Source of the DNA: Paraconiothyrium sp. Pb-2020
Lineage: Eukaryota; Ascomycota; Dothideomycetes; Pleosporales; Didymosphaeriaceae
NCBI GenBank assembly: GCA_022419385.1
Contig: JAJUBI010000005.1
Location: 4,712,001 to 4,776,000, forward strand
Length of the DNA: 64,000 nucleotides
Direction of reading: 5' to 3'
The notes under the pieces were generated by a model, which saw nothing but the letters and a program-made list of their open reading frames with translations, made no database searches and was not told the DNA's origin. This document shows, piece after piece, positions 21,392 through 31,942 of the stretch. The first letter of the stretch is position 1. The number at the start of each line of letters is the position of its first letter. Made by a program: the position numbers and the translations under genes.

Positions 21392-21562
21392 TTGCTAGGT
21401 AACAACCTGCCTTCACTTGTTCACCACACGCCTGTTTTTGGCGGCCAAAAACACCACTCTCTAACAAGTTTATATCCTGCATGTACTTTTCCCTCGTATC
21501 TTATTACATATATATACGCGTCAAGTCGAAAGATTGTCACCTTTAACCGACACATAGAGAGT
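21389..21562 (+). repeat. Dispersed repeat, copy 3
   Basis: Aligns with 17087-17250: GTTGCTAGGTAAC (a mutated form of the palindrome), CCTTCACTTGTTC, TTTTCCCTC, TATATATACGCGTCAAGTC and CGACACATAGAGAG. More AT-rich than copy 2, with several C to T changes. Confidence 0.65.
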
Positions 21563-21999
21563 TTAGCGTAGTTGGGTGAAACCACTACGTCATTACTCGT
21601 TGACAGTGCACCGGTTCGAGGCCGAATTAAATAAAAACTTATGTTCTTTGAGCCGGGGCCTACGGGTGAAATGGCTTTTAGTTTTGCTAACTTTTGGCAG
21701 ACGCTGCGTCACTATAAATCTGGAACGAGCCACTGTAATGATCACCTATATTGTTCGAGGCAGAGGGTCTCTAGTTAAAATGCGTTTGCTCGGCGCAGTA
21801 ATATAACGAGGCAGCACTATATAACAATTCAATTATGGTCAGCACACTAACCATTGCCTCACTAGACCACAACATCGCGTAACCTTCGGCTCAGCCTCAT
21901 CATTGCACATGTACTCATAGGCTACCTACAAAGAGGTTTATAATATGCAGGACTGAACATGCAACACAGCCTACTCCCGTATCCTTTCCAAAGCCAACC

Positions 22000-22746
22000 T
22001 TACCACCCAATTTCCCCCTCCTTATCCGTAAACGTCCCCGTCTCCCCATCCTCCCTAAGCAAACACAATCTCACCAAATTCAGCACTGCCTCTACCATTA
22101 ACTTCGCCCTCTAAAAACCATTCAACCCTGTACTAATGCTACCCAGACACGCAACATTAATCTTCTACCCTTTCGCTCTAAATCGCTTTACATATGTTGC
22201 AGCTACTATGTTCAGCGCAGCCTTACTCGCGCAGTATACGTAGCCCTCCCACGCTATAAATCTAGCTGCGGGATTCAACCAGTCGGAGATAGATCCCAGC
22301 ACAGAAGAAACAAAGACGATACATAGGACTGTTAATTTCTTAAGAAGTAGAAGGAAAGCTTCTGTTACAACTGCGCTGCCGAAGACGTTAGTTTTAAAGG
22401 TAGAGTGATACCTCTTCCGCAGATCTCCTAGCTCTAGAAAGCCAGAGAGTTCTTCGTAGATACCGGCGTTGTTGATGAGGACGTCAAGCCTCTCGTAGGT
22501 TGCGGAGAGGGCTTGCGAAGCGGAGATGATGGAGGTGTCAGAGGAGAGATCGATGGGTATACCTAAGATAGAGAGTCCTTCGGATTGGAGCTGCGAGACG
22601 GCTGACACGCCGGAGGAGAGGGTGCAGGAGCCGAGGATGACATGGAAGTTGTGGTCGCGGGCGAGGGTGCGGGCGAGCTCAAGGCCGATGCCGCGGTTTG
22701 CACCGGTGATGAGGGCGATGGATTGAGGGGATTGGGTATTAGCCAT
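22000..22746 (-). pseudogene. Short-chain dehydrogenase/reductase with two in-frame TAG stops
   Basis: Classical NAD(P)-dependent SDR. The cofactor motif TGANRGIG is at residues 14-21. NNAG, the catalytic serine in VFVSS and the YCASK catalytic pair follow in order. The open frame ends after FRAKG at a TAG (22165-22167), but the family C-terminus continues in the same frame: KINVACLGSISTGLNGF, a second TAG at 22111-22113, then VEAVLNLVRLCLLREDGETG and a true stop at 22000-22002. The complete frame would be 248 residues, typical for SDRs. The first TAG occupies the position of a tryptophan (AKGWKVNV in relatives), so TGG to TAG is the likely change. A 193-residue protein would lack the C-terminal substrate region and is probably inactive. 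Confidence 0.85.
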
Positions 22747-23725
22747 TGGCGGGGAAGAGGGTTTGACTTTCTGTGAAGGTTATCACTCTTGAAGTGTCGA
22801 ACAAGCGCCATAAATGGGGATTATATATATGCTTGCTTTTGTTCTTCATGGGCGGGGGTTTTTGTGTAGCCCAACCGTGCCAAGTAGTTCCGATATATCG
22901 GTTCTTTGTCCTACGTGCAGGTGTTGATAACAGAACATCTGCCTTGATGAGAAACCCACCCACACCTTGAAAGGCATACCCGCATTCCGAGTACCTTTCA
23001 AGAGATGCGACTAGACCTTCATCTCAAGGTCGGGATCATACCTGCTTTGTGATGGAACTCGGGTCCCTTTCAACATTTTAAAGGACGCCGGGAATGGGTG
23101 ACTCCTGCTGTGCCGCATCAATGCGTCGCAAGTTTAGCCTAGAAAGCAAGCTGAACCCCACCACAAATAATGTATCTATCCACTAATTACATGCATTACT
23201 GGAATGGTTACAACTATGGTCGAGCTATCGCTACATTCTTTCATGGAGTATAGTCAACATATCATAGCGAACTCAAGTGCGTTAGTGGCGAGTCTTCCCC
23301 GGTGACAACACGCGCCACAGCAGCTTACCTCTGCTCGTTCCGAATCGACGAAGAAATGCTCGAATGATTAGCAGATCGATAGCTCCAAGCCTCGGAGGCT
23401 CTTCGCGACGGATGAAGATCGAACGTCTATATTGCAAAGCTCTGCGACCTGACATAATTGTAGGTGGAAGTTCACGATTATCCGTGCGAAAAAGCAAACG
23501 CATAGCCTGACCGGTGAACTTAGCGCCGGCATGTCCCCAATAAAGACAGGCTAGGATCATGCTTCGATATTCCTATTGGTCTGGCTGGCACACCTTTCGC
23601 CCAGCGACGAATGGAACCTGAACTGCGCCTCTCCAAAATATTGTTAGTGCAGCTTGCCACCTTTTAAAGATTACCATGCGTTGTTCCCTCTCTTTCCAAC
23701 AAACTTCTGTTTTCCAACCCTGATC
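22747..23725. other. Intergenic region
   Basis: Nearly 1 kb between divergent genes. Short frames on both strands look random; no repeat recognised. Confidence 0.5.
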
Positions 23726-25612
23726 ATGGATCATGTCGCGAGACCCGATGTTATTGAAGATACAAACCCACACTCGTGCAATTATTGCGAAGATGTTGAA
23801 CTGACCTTCGGTGATTCGATTGGTTTTTCGTATGAGAGGGCGACGCAGGCGAAAACGGCGGGATGTGTATTCTTCGGAATGGTTCTTGACAAATTCCCTA
23901 TTGCGCAAGCGCCACGTTCACCCGAACGCCTGACGCTCATGTTGACATGTTCTGACGGCGGCCTTGTTGATTTGCGCTTGATGGATGGCGAAACCGAGCT
24001 GTGGCGCTCCACGAATGATAGTCAGATGCCTTCTTTTTCGATGGTCGTTCTGGATAGCTATGAGGGCTCTGATTGGATTGGAGCCAGGCCACTGAACCGT
24101 ACTCCCGCATCTCCGGATAGCATTGACCGCATACGGTACTGGCTCTCTGAATGTCGCAAAAACCACAAAAATTGCAGAAACCTACGAAAGAAGCTTCGCC
24201 AGCAATGTCCCACTCGGTTGATCGAAGTGGGCGATGCAAACAGTGAGGTCATACGCATATGCTCTCCTTTGAGTACTGTGTCCTACGCAGTCCTCAGCTA
24301 CCGTTGGGGAGAACGACAGAAATCAACAACAATGAGCGCACTACTAGAGCAGAGGCGAATCGGGTTTCCACTCAAGGAGCTCCCACTTACTATTCAAGAA
24401 GCGGTCAAGATCACTAGAGAGCTCGGCCTGAGTTATCTTTGGGTCGATGCGATCTGCATTGTTCAAGATGATACAGCGGATAAGGAACGAGAGATGAAGA
24501 GCATGGGCCGTGTCTATGCCGGTGCTTCTATTACTATCACAGCAGCAAGAGCAACAGATGCAGACGATAGTTTTCTTCAGAACCGGAACTTGAACGAGCA
24601 ATACGGAACAGTGTGCAAAGTTCAATACCGCCCGGTTGTTTCAGGTAATGAGGAGACTGGACAAAGCTTGATCTGTACAGAACCCTTGGATACTATGTAC
24701 GATGATCATGTTGATGAAAGAGGGTGGACTTTCCAAGAACGCTACCGATCCTTCCGCACACTTCGATTTGGACGCAAACAGACAGTATGGGATTGCTCTA
24801 GCCGTCATTGTGTCGACGGCGGTAGCGACTCTGTTTGGGAGCCTTCAAGTCCAGTTGAGTTTACCGGTGCAATAAAAGACAAGCCCTTGCCACATAAGTT
24901 GGAAGACACACCCTGCGAGAAACTGAATACGATTCTTGGAGATTGGCAACGTTTAGTGGCAGAATATTCGCAGCGCAAGTTAACATTTCAAAAGGACAAA
25001 CTTCCTGCTTTTGCGGCTATGGCAGAAGCATTTAGTGCTTTCCTAGGGCTACAGTCCGATCAGTATTGTGCGGGCCTCTGGAAGTTCGATATGTGTATGC
25101 AATTGCTATGGCGACGCTCGGATCGAGTGCCAGCAAAGGAACGGGGCAACAAGATGCCCGGGCCAACGTGGTCATGGGTGTCATTAGACGGCCCTGTAGA
25201 GTATGAACATCCTCGACTACGGTGGGGTACTGAAACCATTAGTGTGGAAGATTGCCAGGTTCTCCGGAAATCGCCAGAGTTTGAGTACGGCGAAGTGGAA
25301 TCCGCACGGCTCAAAATTTCTGGGGCTCTGTACCGAGTATTCTGGTGCGAAGGGGAGCTTGTCGGTGCGCTGAATTCTGAAACTGGCCCATGTATAATTT
25401 TCCTAGAGGTTTTATGGGACTGTGAAGAAGAGAGGTCTTTCGAGCTATGGTGCTTGGAAGTTCAAAGGCGTAACACCTGCTCCCTCGGCTTGATTTTGGT
25501 CCAATCAGCCGAAGGTATCTACAAGCGACTGGGCTATTTCGAGTTATCTCATGATGAGCAAACATCGGAGTGGCTCAGTGGTAATCCACCCCAAAAAATA
25601 TGCATTGAGTAG
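23726..25612 (+). CDS. HET (heterokaryon incompatibility) domain protein (628 aa)
   Basis: Fungal HET-domain protein, a class involved in non-self recognition and regulated cell death after hyphal fusion. The frame is open upstream to 23654, but the first in-frame ATG is at 23726 (MDHVARPDVIEDT). Before the domain lies a Cys-containing N-terminus (HSCNYCEDVELTF). The HET domain begins around residue 185 with YAVLSYRWGE, followed by LPLTIQEAVKITRELGLSYLWVDAICIVQDD, the GRVYAGASITITAA block, and DERGWTFQERYRSFRTLRFG near residue 340. The C-terminal part is the variable region seen in such proteins and has no NACHT, ankyrin or WD repeats. The gene appears intact, without introns. Its incompatibility role is inferred from family only; many HET paralogs have no known function. 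Confidence 0.93.
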   Translation: MDHVARPDVIEDTNPHSCNYCEDVELTFGDSIGFSYERATQAKTAGCVFFGMVLDKFPIAQAPRSPERLTLMLTCSDGGLVDLRLMDGETELWRSTNDSQMPSFSMVVLDSYEGSDWIGARPLNRTPASPDSIDRIRYWLSECRKNHKNCRNLRKKLRQQCPTRLIEVGDANSEVIRICSPLSTVSYAVLSYRWGERQKSTTMSALLEQRRIGFPLKELPLTIQEAVKITRELGLSYLWVDAICIVQDDTADKEREMKSMGRVYAGASITITAARATDADDSFLQNRNLNEQYGTVCKVQYRPVVSGNEETGQSLICTEPLDTMYDDHVDERGWTFQERYRSFRTLRFGRKQTVWDCSSRHCVDGGSDSVWEPSSPVEFTGAIKDKPLPHKLEDTPCEKLNTILGDWQRLVAEYSQRKLTFQKDKLPAFAAMAEAFSAFLGLQSDQYCAGLWKFDMCMQLLWRRSDRVPAKERGNKMPGPTWSWVSLDGPVEYEHPRLRWGTETISVEDCQVLRKSPEFEYGEVESARLKISGALYRVFWCEGELVGALNSETGPCIIFLEVLWDCEEERSFELWCLEVQRRNTCSLGLILVQSAEGIYKRLGYFELSHDEQTSEWLSGNPPQKICIE

Positions 25613-26152
25613 ATAAAGCAGCCGAAGTCTGAATAAGATCTGAAACATATGCTCGATATATTCATGCCATTTTTACAACGGCAAAGGAATAATGCGGTGA
25701 AAGATACTCCCTACATACAGGGTTAGCATGAAAAAAGACTCTGTAGTCAACCGTTATATCATGTTAACCCTTGCAGTAGCTTGACTTTGTGTCACTACTA
25801 AGCTATCATTCCCCCTCGGCGATATGACTATCACAGCCATATGCGGCTGATCTGCTTCTAAACTCTATCTGACGCAGCGTCCAATTAGGTTAAAGTCGAT
25901 ACGATATTGACTGCTGACACTTCGTTGTACCTTGTACACCAGGAAAGCCAAGTGAGCGTACTAGTGAACGTCAGCTGGAGCAAACGCAATGTGATCTATT
26001 GTTCCAACTCCAGGAACTAGCCATTGAGATACAAATGGCCTCGAATTTAGAACGTCAGAGCAAACGATGCGATTGCAAGTGAAAAGATGCTTCAGTATTT
26101 TCCTACACTAACGCCCACAAATGCTGCAACACAACACGCACACATACACGCC
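25613..26152. other. Intergenic region
   Basis: About 540 bp between the ends of two convergent genes; nothing recognised. Confidence 0.5.
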
Positions 26153-29100
26153 TCACTCCTCATCCTTCTCCACCTTCTTCTCAATCCACTCCCTCTCCGC
26201 CTTATCTACCTTCTTCACATCACCACCCACCGACGTCTCCCACTCCCTCCACCGCTTAAACACTGTATCCGCGCGTCTCTTCTTCATATCCGCCCTACTC
26301 ATGCGCTCAAACAGGCCCCTCACATTCTCCTCGCCACCATGGCTAACCTCCAGAGCGGCATACACATCCCAGATATCCCACTTCTTCGGCCACGTAGTGA
26401 CGAGGCCCTCGAAGATAGTGCGACCGCGTTCAGGGTCGCCGTGCTTGAACTCTAGCGCTGCAAACTTCTGCGTGAGGTAGCGGTGCTGGGCAGACGGGAC
26501 GCTCTGGGTGGCGCGGGGGAGGAGGGCGCGGGCACGGGGAGGAGAAGAGGGGGTCAAGGTTGAGAAGAGGAATGTAGCGTAGGAGAGCCAGAAGGCGGGG
26601 TCGGGCGTAAAAGATTTGTTCTTCATCATGGACTGGTAGAGGTTGTCTGCCTTCTGTTTGCTCGTTAGTATGATGTTCACCAGAAAGATTGGGGGGTAAA
26701 GACTTACGTCGAGTTTGCCGGATGAGATGTAGATCTTGATCATGCGCTCGTGTACTTCGCGCGAGTCGTTGTTTTGGCAAGCCTCTTTGAACGTCTCGTC
26801 GATGACGTCGTCGCTGCTGAAGTCGTTCTCGAGATGGAGAAGTGCGGTCCAGACATCCAATCTCTCGTTCTCTTCGCGTGGATTCATAGTGGCGAGGGCG
26901 CGGCGAGCGATCTGCCGTGCTTTTTCGATCTCGTTCAGCTCGCGCTGGAAGACCATGTAACGGACCCAGAGTTCCGCGCTGTTGGGCTGTCCGAGGAGGA
27001 GACGCTCGTAGTCGGCTACAGATTGGGGCCCAAAAGCGTCGAGGTCGCCAGTACGGTCCTCTTTGATGGTTGCTTTCTTGTGCCTCTTCTTCTTCTTTGA
27101 TGCGCCATCGTCGGAATCATCGTCAGAAGCGATCTTTTTGTCATCGAGATCGAGCGTAGCGCCGGTCCAGTCGAAGCCAGTGGTGCTCAAGCCTGTAACT
27201 GGCTTGGCTGGGGTATCTGCATCATCGGAATCGGAATCGGCGTCCATATCGGCATCACCCACCTCATCCTCTTCAACGCTCTTGACGCTTCGCATGTCCT
27301 CGTCCTCGTCATCATCATCTTCTTCCTCTTCATCGGCCGACTCAGGTTCTTCGGCAGAAATATCGGAGGCATCTTCCATATCCTCGTCCTCATCGTCCCT
27401 CTTGCCCGCAACATCGGAGTATTTCAAGCTGAATGTGACCTTCCTTTGTGTAGTGTTGACCGTTAAGACCTTGGCTTTCACGGCGTCACCCTCCTTGTAA
27501 ATATCCTTGACTTTACCCTTCTCTATACCTTCATCAGCCATCTTGGAAACGTGGCACAAGCCGCTAACGTTACGCGACTTGTCGATGACGAGGAAAACAC
27601 CGTAGTCTGCAACATGTCGTACGGTCGCGGTGACGATTTGCCCCTTCTTGATGTCCTGGAAGTTGAGAGGTGCAACATAGTCGCCCTCGATGACCGACTT
27701 CTTGAGGCTCATGAGTGGGTTCCTTTGCTGGTCGTCGTTTGCCGTGATCTTTCCTCTGACCAGCTGATCCACTTGGAACTTCTCTCGCCAATCTTTGACA
27801 TACTGGTCACTGAGATGTCCTACCGAGACCATAGCATCAACATTCGGACCTAGACGAACGTAGATGGCCTTCTCGTCGACTCTCTTGATGAAGCCTCGAA
27901 CGACTTGGCCGACCTTGAGATCCTTCCTGGACGTTATTTCAGGGTCCTTGACAGGCAACGAGGAACTGAGGACCTTCGACGGTCGCGCAGATAGGCTGAT
28001 CTTCTTGTTTGCAGAATCCACATGGGTGACGCAGACACGAATAACGTCACCTACCTTGAACTCGGAAGGCTGGGCCTGGTCGTAGTCGTCGGCTAGTTGC
28101 TCCAAATAAATTGGTCCGGCGACATTCTCGTTAATCTGGACGACGATATGGGAATCGTGGAGCTTTGTTACACGAGCAGGTAGTACCAATCCAGCCTTCA
28201 AATCCTTCAATGTAAGTGACTTGACCGAATCACTGGACACAGCGGTGAAGTCCAGGCGGTTCTTGCTGACGTCGATATCCTTGACCCGCACTCGAAGCGC
28301 TGAACCAACGGGGAAGTTCTCCTCAACATCTCCCAGCAGATTGAGATCTTCTGTAAGGTCAAAGAAATCAATACGCCCACGGATGGTAGCGGAGACATTG
28401 ACCCAGACAGAACGATCATTGTGGTTGTTCACAAATGCGACGAATGAGTCTCCCTTTTGGATCTTCTCAAGCGTTAACAAGTCGTCCTCGCTGGTGATAT
28501 TGTTCTTTGTCGTGAGCTCGTAAATGCTGTTCTTGCCTTGACGATGGCTGATGGGAAGGAAGCGATAGTTCTTTGCGTCATGCATACCGACGGTGGTGAC
28601 TTTAAGGGTTTGTCCAGTCTGGAACTGCAGGTGAGGGTGTTTCTTTTCGATAATTTCGTCCCAGCTGCTGAAGAGCTCCGAGATGTGTATGCGACCATCA
28701 ACATTATCGGCAATTCTAACGTTGATCTGAGTTGGCTTCGGCGAGCGAACACGTACAGCAAGTTTGGTGCCAAAACCGATATCGGCGGTAGACTTGATAT
28801 TCTCATCCACAGGATTGACCGCAACGACAGCCGACGAAGCCAGCTTTTTCTTCGGCTCATCCGATTCTGTTGGCTTTAAAGAAAGCCAGAGCCGCCTCTT
28901 GTCCATGTCTACGTGAGTGACACGGGCTGTGATGGACTGGTCCTTTCGCAGACCGAACACTGGTTTAGAGAGCATGTCTTCCAAAAGTGATGACTTGAAG
29001 ATAGGACCGCTGATACCATTGGCAAATTCGACGAACACTTTATCGGGGTCAATAGCACGAACGAAGCCATGCACGGTACTGCCAGCTTTGATGTCCTCGA

Positions 29101-31625
29101 TCTTGGTGATAAGTTTCTGTGCTTGCGCATCTTTCCGGAGGCTTGGCTTGTTGGACAGGATAACAGTCCTCGATTTGCGGTGCTTTTGGAGGATAATCAG
29201 GTCGTCGAGTGGTCCTCCAACACGAATGCGTGCCATCGTCGCTTGATCTTTCTTCTCAGAGCCGTCCGTAAGGTGACCGATCCTGAGCGTGCCTTTGACG
29301 CCGCCTTCGAGATCAACGATAACGGAGTCCGCTCCCTTCTCTTCAACCGTACCCTTGACAATATCGCCAACTGTCAGCTCATTGAACTTCGTTTCTTTGT
29401 CTTCGTTCACGGCTGCAGGGTCCTTGCATGAAACTAAAATTCGGTTCTCTTGTGGTTTGAGGGATATGACGCGGACATTTACCACTTGTCCCTTAGTAAA
29501 ATGTCGCGTCGCATCTTTGATGTAGGCTTCGCTCATCTCAGCAGCAGGAAGCCAGGCCCTGAGGCTGCCGTAAAAATGGACCAGCGCTCCCTCGGGTTTG
29601 ACGTTGACCAATGTTCCAGGACCGGTAGCACCAACAGAAAGTTGGTAGAAGTCTGACCACGGCTTCACATCCGAGTTGACAAGAGACTTTTTCAGCGTCA
29701 ATCGCACCTGATGCTTCTGCACATCCACGTACAATACTCTCGCGGTGACAGGCGCACCCTCGCGGAACTTCCGCTCAGGATGTTGTAAGCGAGTGTCAGC
29801 CAAGTGGATCTCCGAAATAGCTGCGTTGATACCTTCTGCTAGGTGCACAAGAAGTGCAGTAGATCCATCTCTGTCTGCGAACAGCTTCTGAACCTTGCCC
29901 TTAACCACCTGCCCAACCTTGATCTCGTCAATGCGAAGGAAAGGCTGTGAAAGCACCTTTTCTTCGAGAGACAGTCGGTACATGCCATCAAAAGCACTGA
30001 AGCCGATGACGCGAGCCTTGTGTGTAGATGCCAATTGGAAAGGACCAGAGCCCTCCATTGGCATCTCAACTCTTTCGTCCGCAAGTCTGTTCAGTGGGGC
30101 GAAACCAGCAACATCGCGGGGACCAATGTTGAAGAAAACGCCGAGCATAGGCACGACCTTCGTGACCTTTGCTTCCTCAATAATGGACGATAACGGGACG
30201 ACATCCAGAGGGCTCTTCCTCTCTTTTGCTTTACCGGTCATACGAGTTGACAGGGCCAAAACATGATCTACAAGCGAAACTCCAAGTTTCTTCACATCGT
30301 CCTCTTCCGTCATGGAGATGATCCTGGCCTTGACCTTCATTCCAGTGTTGTACTTCTCGGTAAGATCCGTCGCTTTCTCGGCGGCGCCAGAGTGGATGGT
30401 GTCCGCAGTTGCGTCAACAAGCCCCATCACCTTGCCAATGATTGTATTGGGTGATAGATCAGTGATGAGGAGGTCGACGGCGGTTCCAGGAAGGAAAACA
30501 TCGATGGTAGGGGCATCCGTCAGCGTATGGCCCTTCTTCAAATTTCCTGCTTGATTAGGATCCGCTAGCAGCTTTACGATCCTGCCATCAGGGTTGACGC
30601 CAGAAACCAGGCACAGGAACACGGCGCCTTCTTGGACCTTTGCGTGATCGATTGACGCACCCAACTCTTTCTTGCCTAGAAAACCCTTTAAATTCTTTTC
30701 TTCTAGACCTAAGTCCATGACTAGCCCATGATCTTCGTTGCTGACGACAGAGACTTGAAGCATGAGGTTCTCCACCACGTTCGACTTGGTGAGACCGCGG
30801 TTCACAGCCTTGGGATGGATAGACAGCTCCAGCTTGCGCTTTCCGGTGAACTCGCCAGGGGCCGCATCTTCAGAAAGTGAAGTCACGCATGCTCGCAGGT
30901 ACTGCCCAACAGTGAACATAGTCCTCAAGTCGACATCTTCGAAATCATCCTCGTCGTCTTCCACCTCCTCTAGCTCCTCGTTCTCCTTCAGCAGCTTTTC
31001 TATTCTCTCGTTGAGCTTGTCGGAGATTGCGGTGATTGGTACGTATCCTACAAGGCCGTTGGGGAGGGCGAGTGCGATGTCTTGTGCGGTAACATCAATG
31101 ATCTGACCTAGCACAAGTGTGCCGATTGCAAGATTCTGCGCTCATTAGCAATTACCATGCGACTGCTCCATTAGGACGCACCTTGAAGGTCAGACCCTCA
31201 GCCTTGATCTTCTGAACTTGCTCCTCCTCACCAAGCGCATTCTTGTTCTTCTTCGCCCTCCGCTTCTTGGATTTCGTCGGCGCATCCTCGTCTCCGCTGA
31301 TATCGGAGCCCTCGTCACTCAGGCCATCGTCTCCGCCACGCTTCTTGACACCGGCTTGCTCGAAAAGAACATCCTGGTTCGCCTTGATCTGGATTTGCTT
31401 GTGCTCCAGAGGCGTGAGAACGCTAGCTCCTCCTCGCGGAAACGATTTCTCTTCGTCCTTGAAGATGCTCTTCTGCGTCGAGACTTCAGGCTTCGCTTTG
31501 GCGGGCGGCGGGTTGTCTGCAGCGTCGGACTTGCGCTGGCGCTTTGCAGATCGATCCGGCGGGGCGCTCCTCTCCTTCTTCGCGGGGGCGCTGCCCTGGT
31601 CTGCTTTTCGTTTTATTGCGCCCAT
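26153..31625 (-). CDS. RRP5: rRNA biogenesis protein RRP5 (S1 and HAT repeats, 1790 aa)
   Basis: Nucleolar RNA-binding factor required for 18S and 5.8S rRNA maturation in the SSU processome and early 60S particles. Three exons: 31182-31625, 26708-31135 and 26153-26653. The 46-nt intron at 31136-31181 joins GLTFK to NLAIGTLVLGQI; the 54-nt intron at 26654-26707 joins SGKLD to KADNLYQ and is a multiple of three. The start is the Met of MGAIKRKAD at 31625, followed by a basic low-complexity N-terminus. About twelve S1 RNA-binding repeats fill the middle, each with the pattern G-x-V-x-G followed by a terminal LS(L/A)K-like strand. An acidic linker rich in Asp, Glu and Ser precedes the C-terminal HAT/TPR-like repeats (SAELWVRYMVFQREL, DVWTALLHLENDF, KWDIWDVYAALEVSHG). 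Length agrees with yeast Rrp5 (about 1730 aa). Confidence 0.95.
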
Positions 31626-31942
31626 TGCGGGTGGTCGCATGTGTATACGGGCGCCTCGAACTTTTTGCCGGGTCGAACTTTCGTCTCTGAAAAAAGAGCG
31701 GGGCGGCGAGCTGGGATTTTCCGAGCGCCGACACGGCAGGAGCGGCCACTCAACGCGCCAAACCTGGGCAGTCGCGAACCTACGCGTGCGGGCACGGCCG
31801 TGCGCCGGATCCAACCTCTCCCCTCAGCACCGTTATATTCGTCTCATCCTCCTCTGCTAGACTATCAGTCTCTACCTCGCAGTCCAGCTCGTCTTCGCGC
31901 CAATTGCTTCATATCCCACATGTACTAATAGAATTATAAATC
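31626..31942. promoter_or_regulatory. Divergent promoter region between RRP5 and the Cdt2-like gene
   Basis: 317 bp separate the two start codons, which face away from each other, so both promoters must overlap here. I see no clear TATA box or named binding site. Confidence 0.55.

Larger units (their letters stand above)
19013..21999. other. AT-rich gene-free region
   Basis: Nearly 3 kb with many TA dinucleotides and no protein-like frame outside the minisatellite (19934-20366). It also holds the third dispersed repeat copy and a copied piece of the dehydrogenase gene. It looks like decayed repeat DNA. Confidence 0.6.

Noticed and set aside
27063..27500. Ser-rich 145-codon ORF on the plus strand
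   Set aside because: It is the antisense of the acidic Asp/Glu linker of RRP5.
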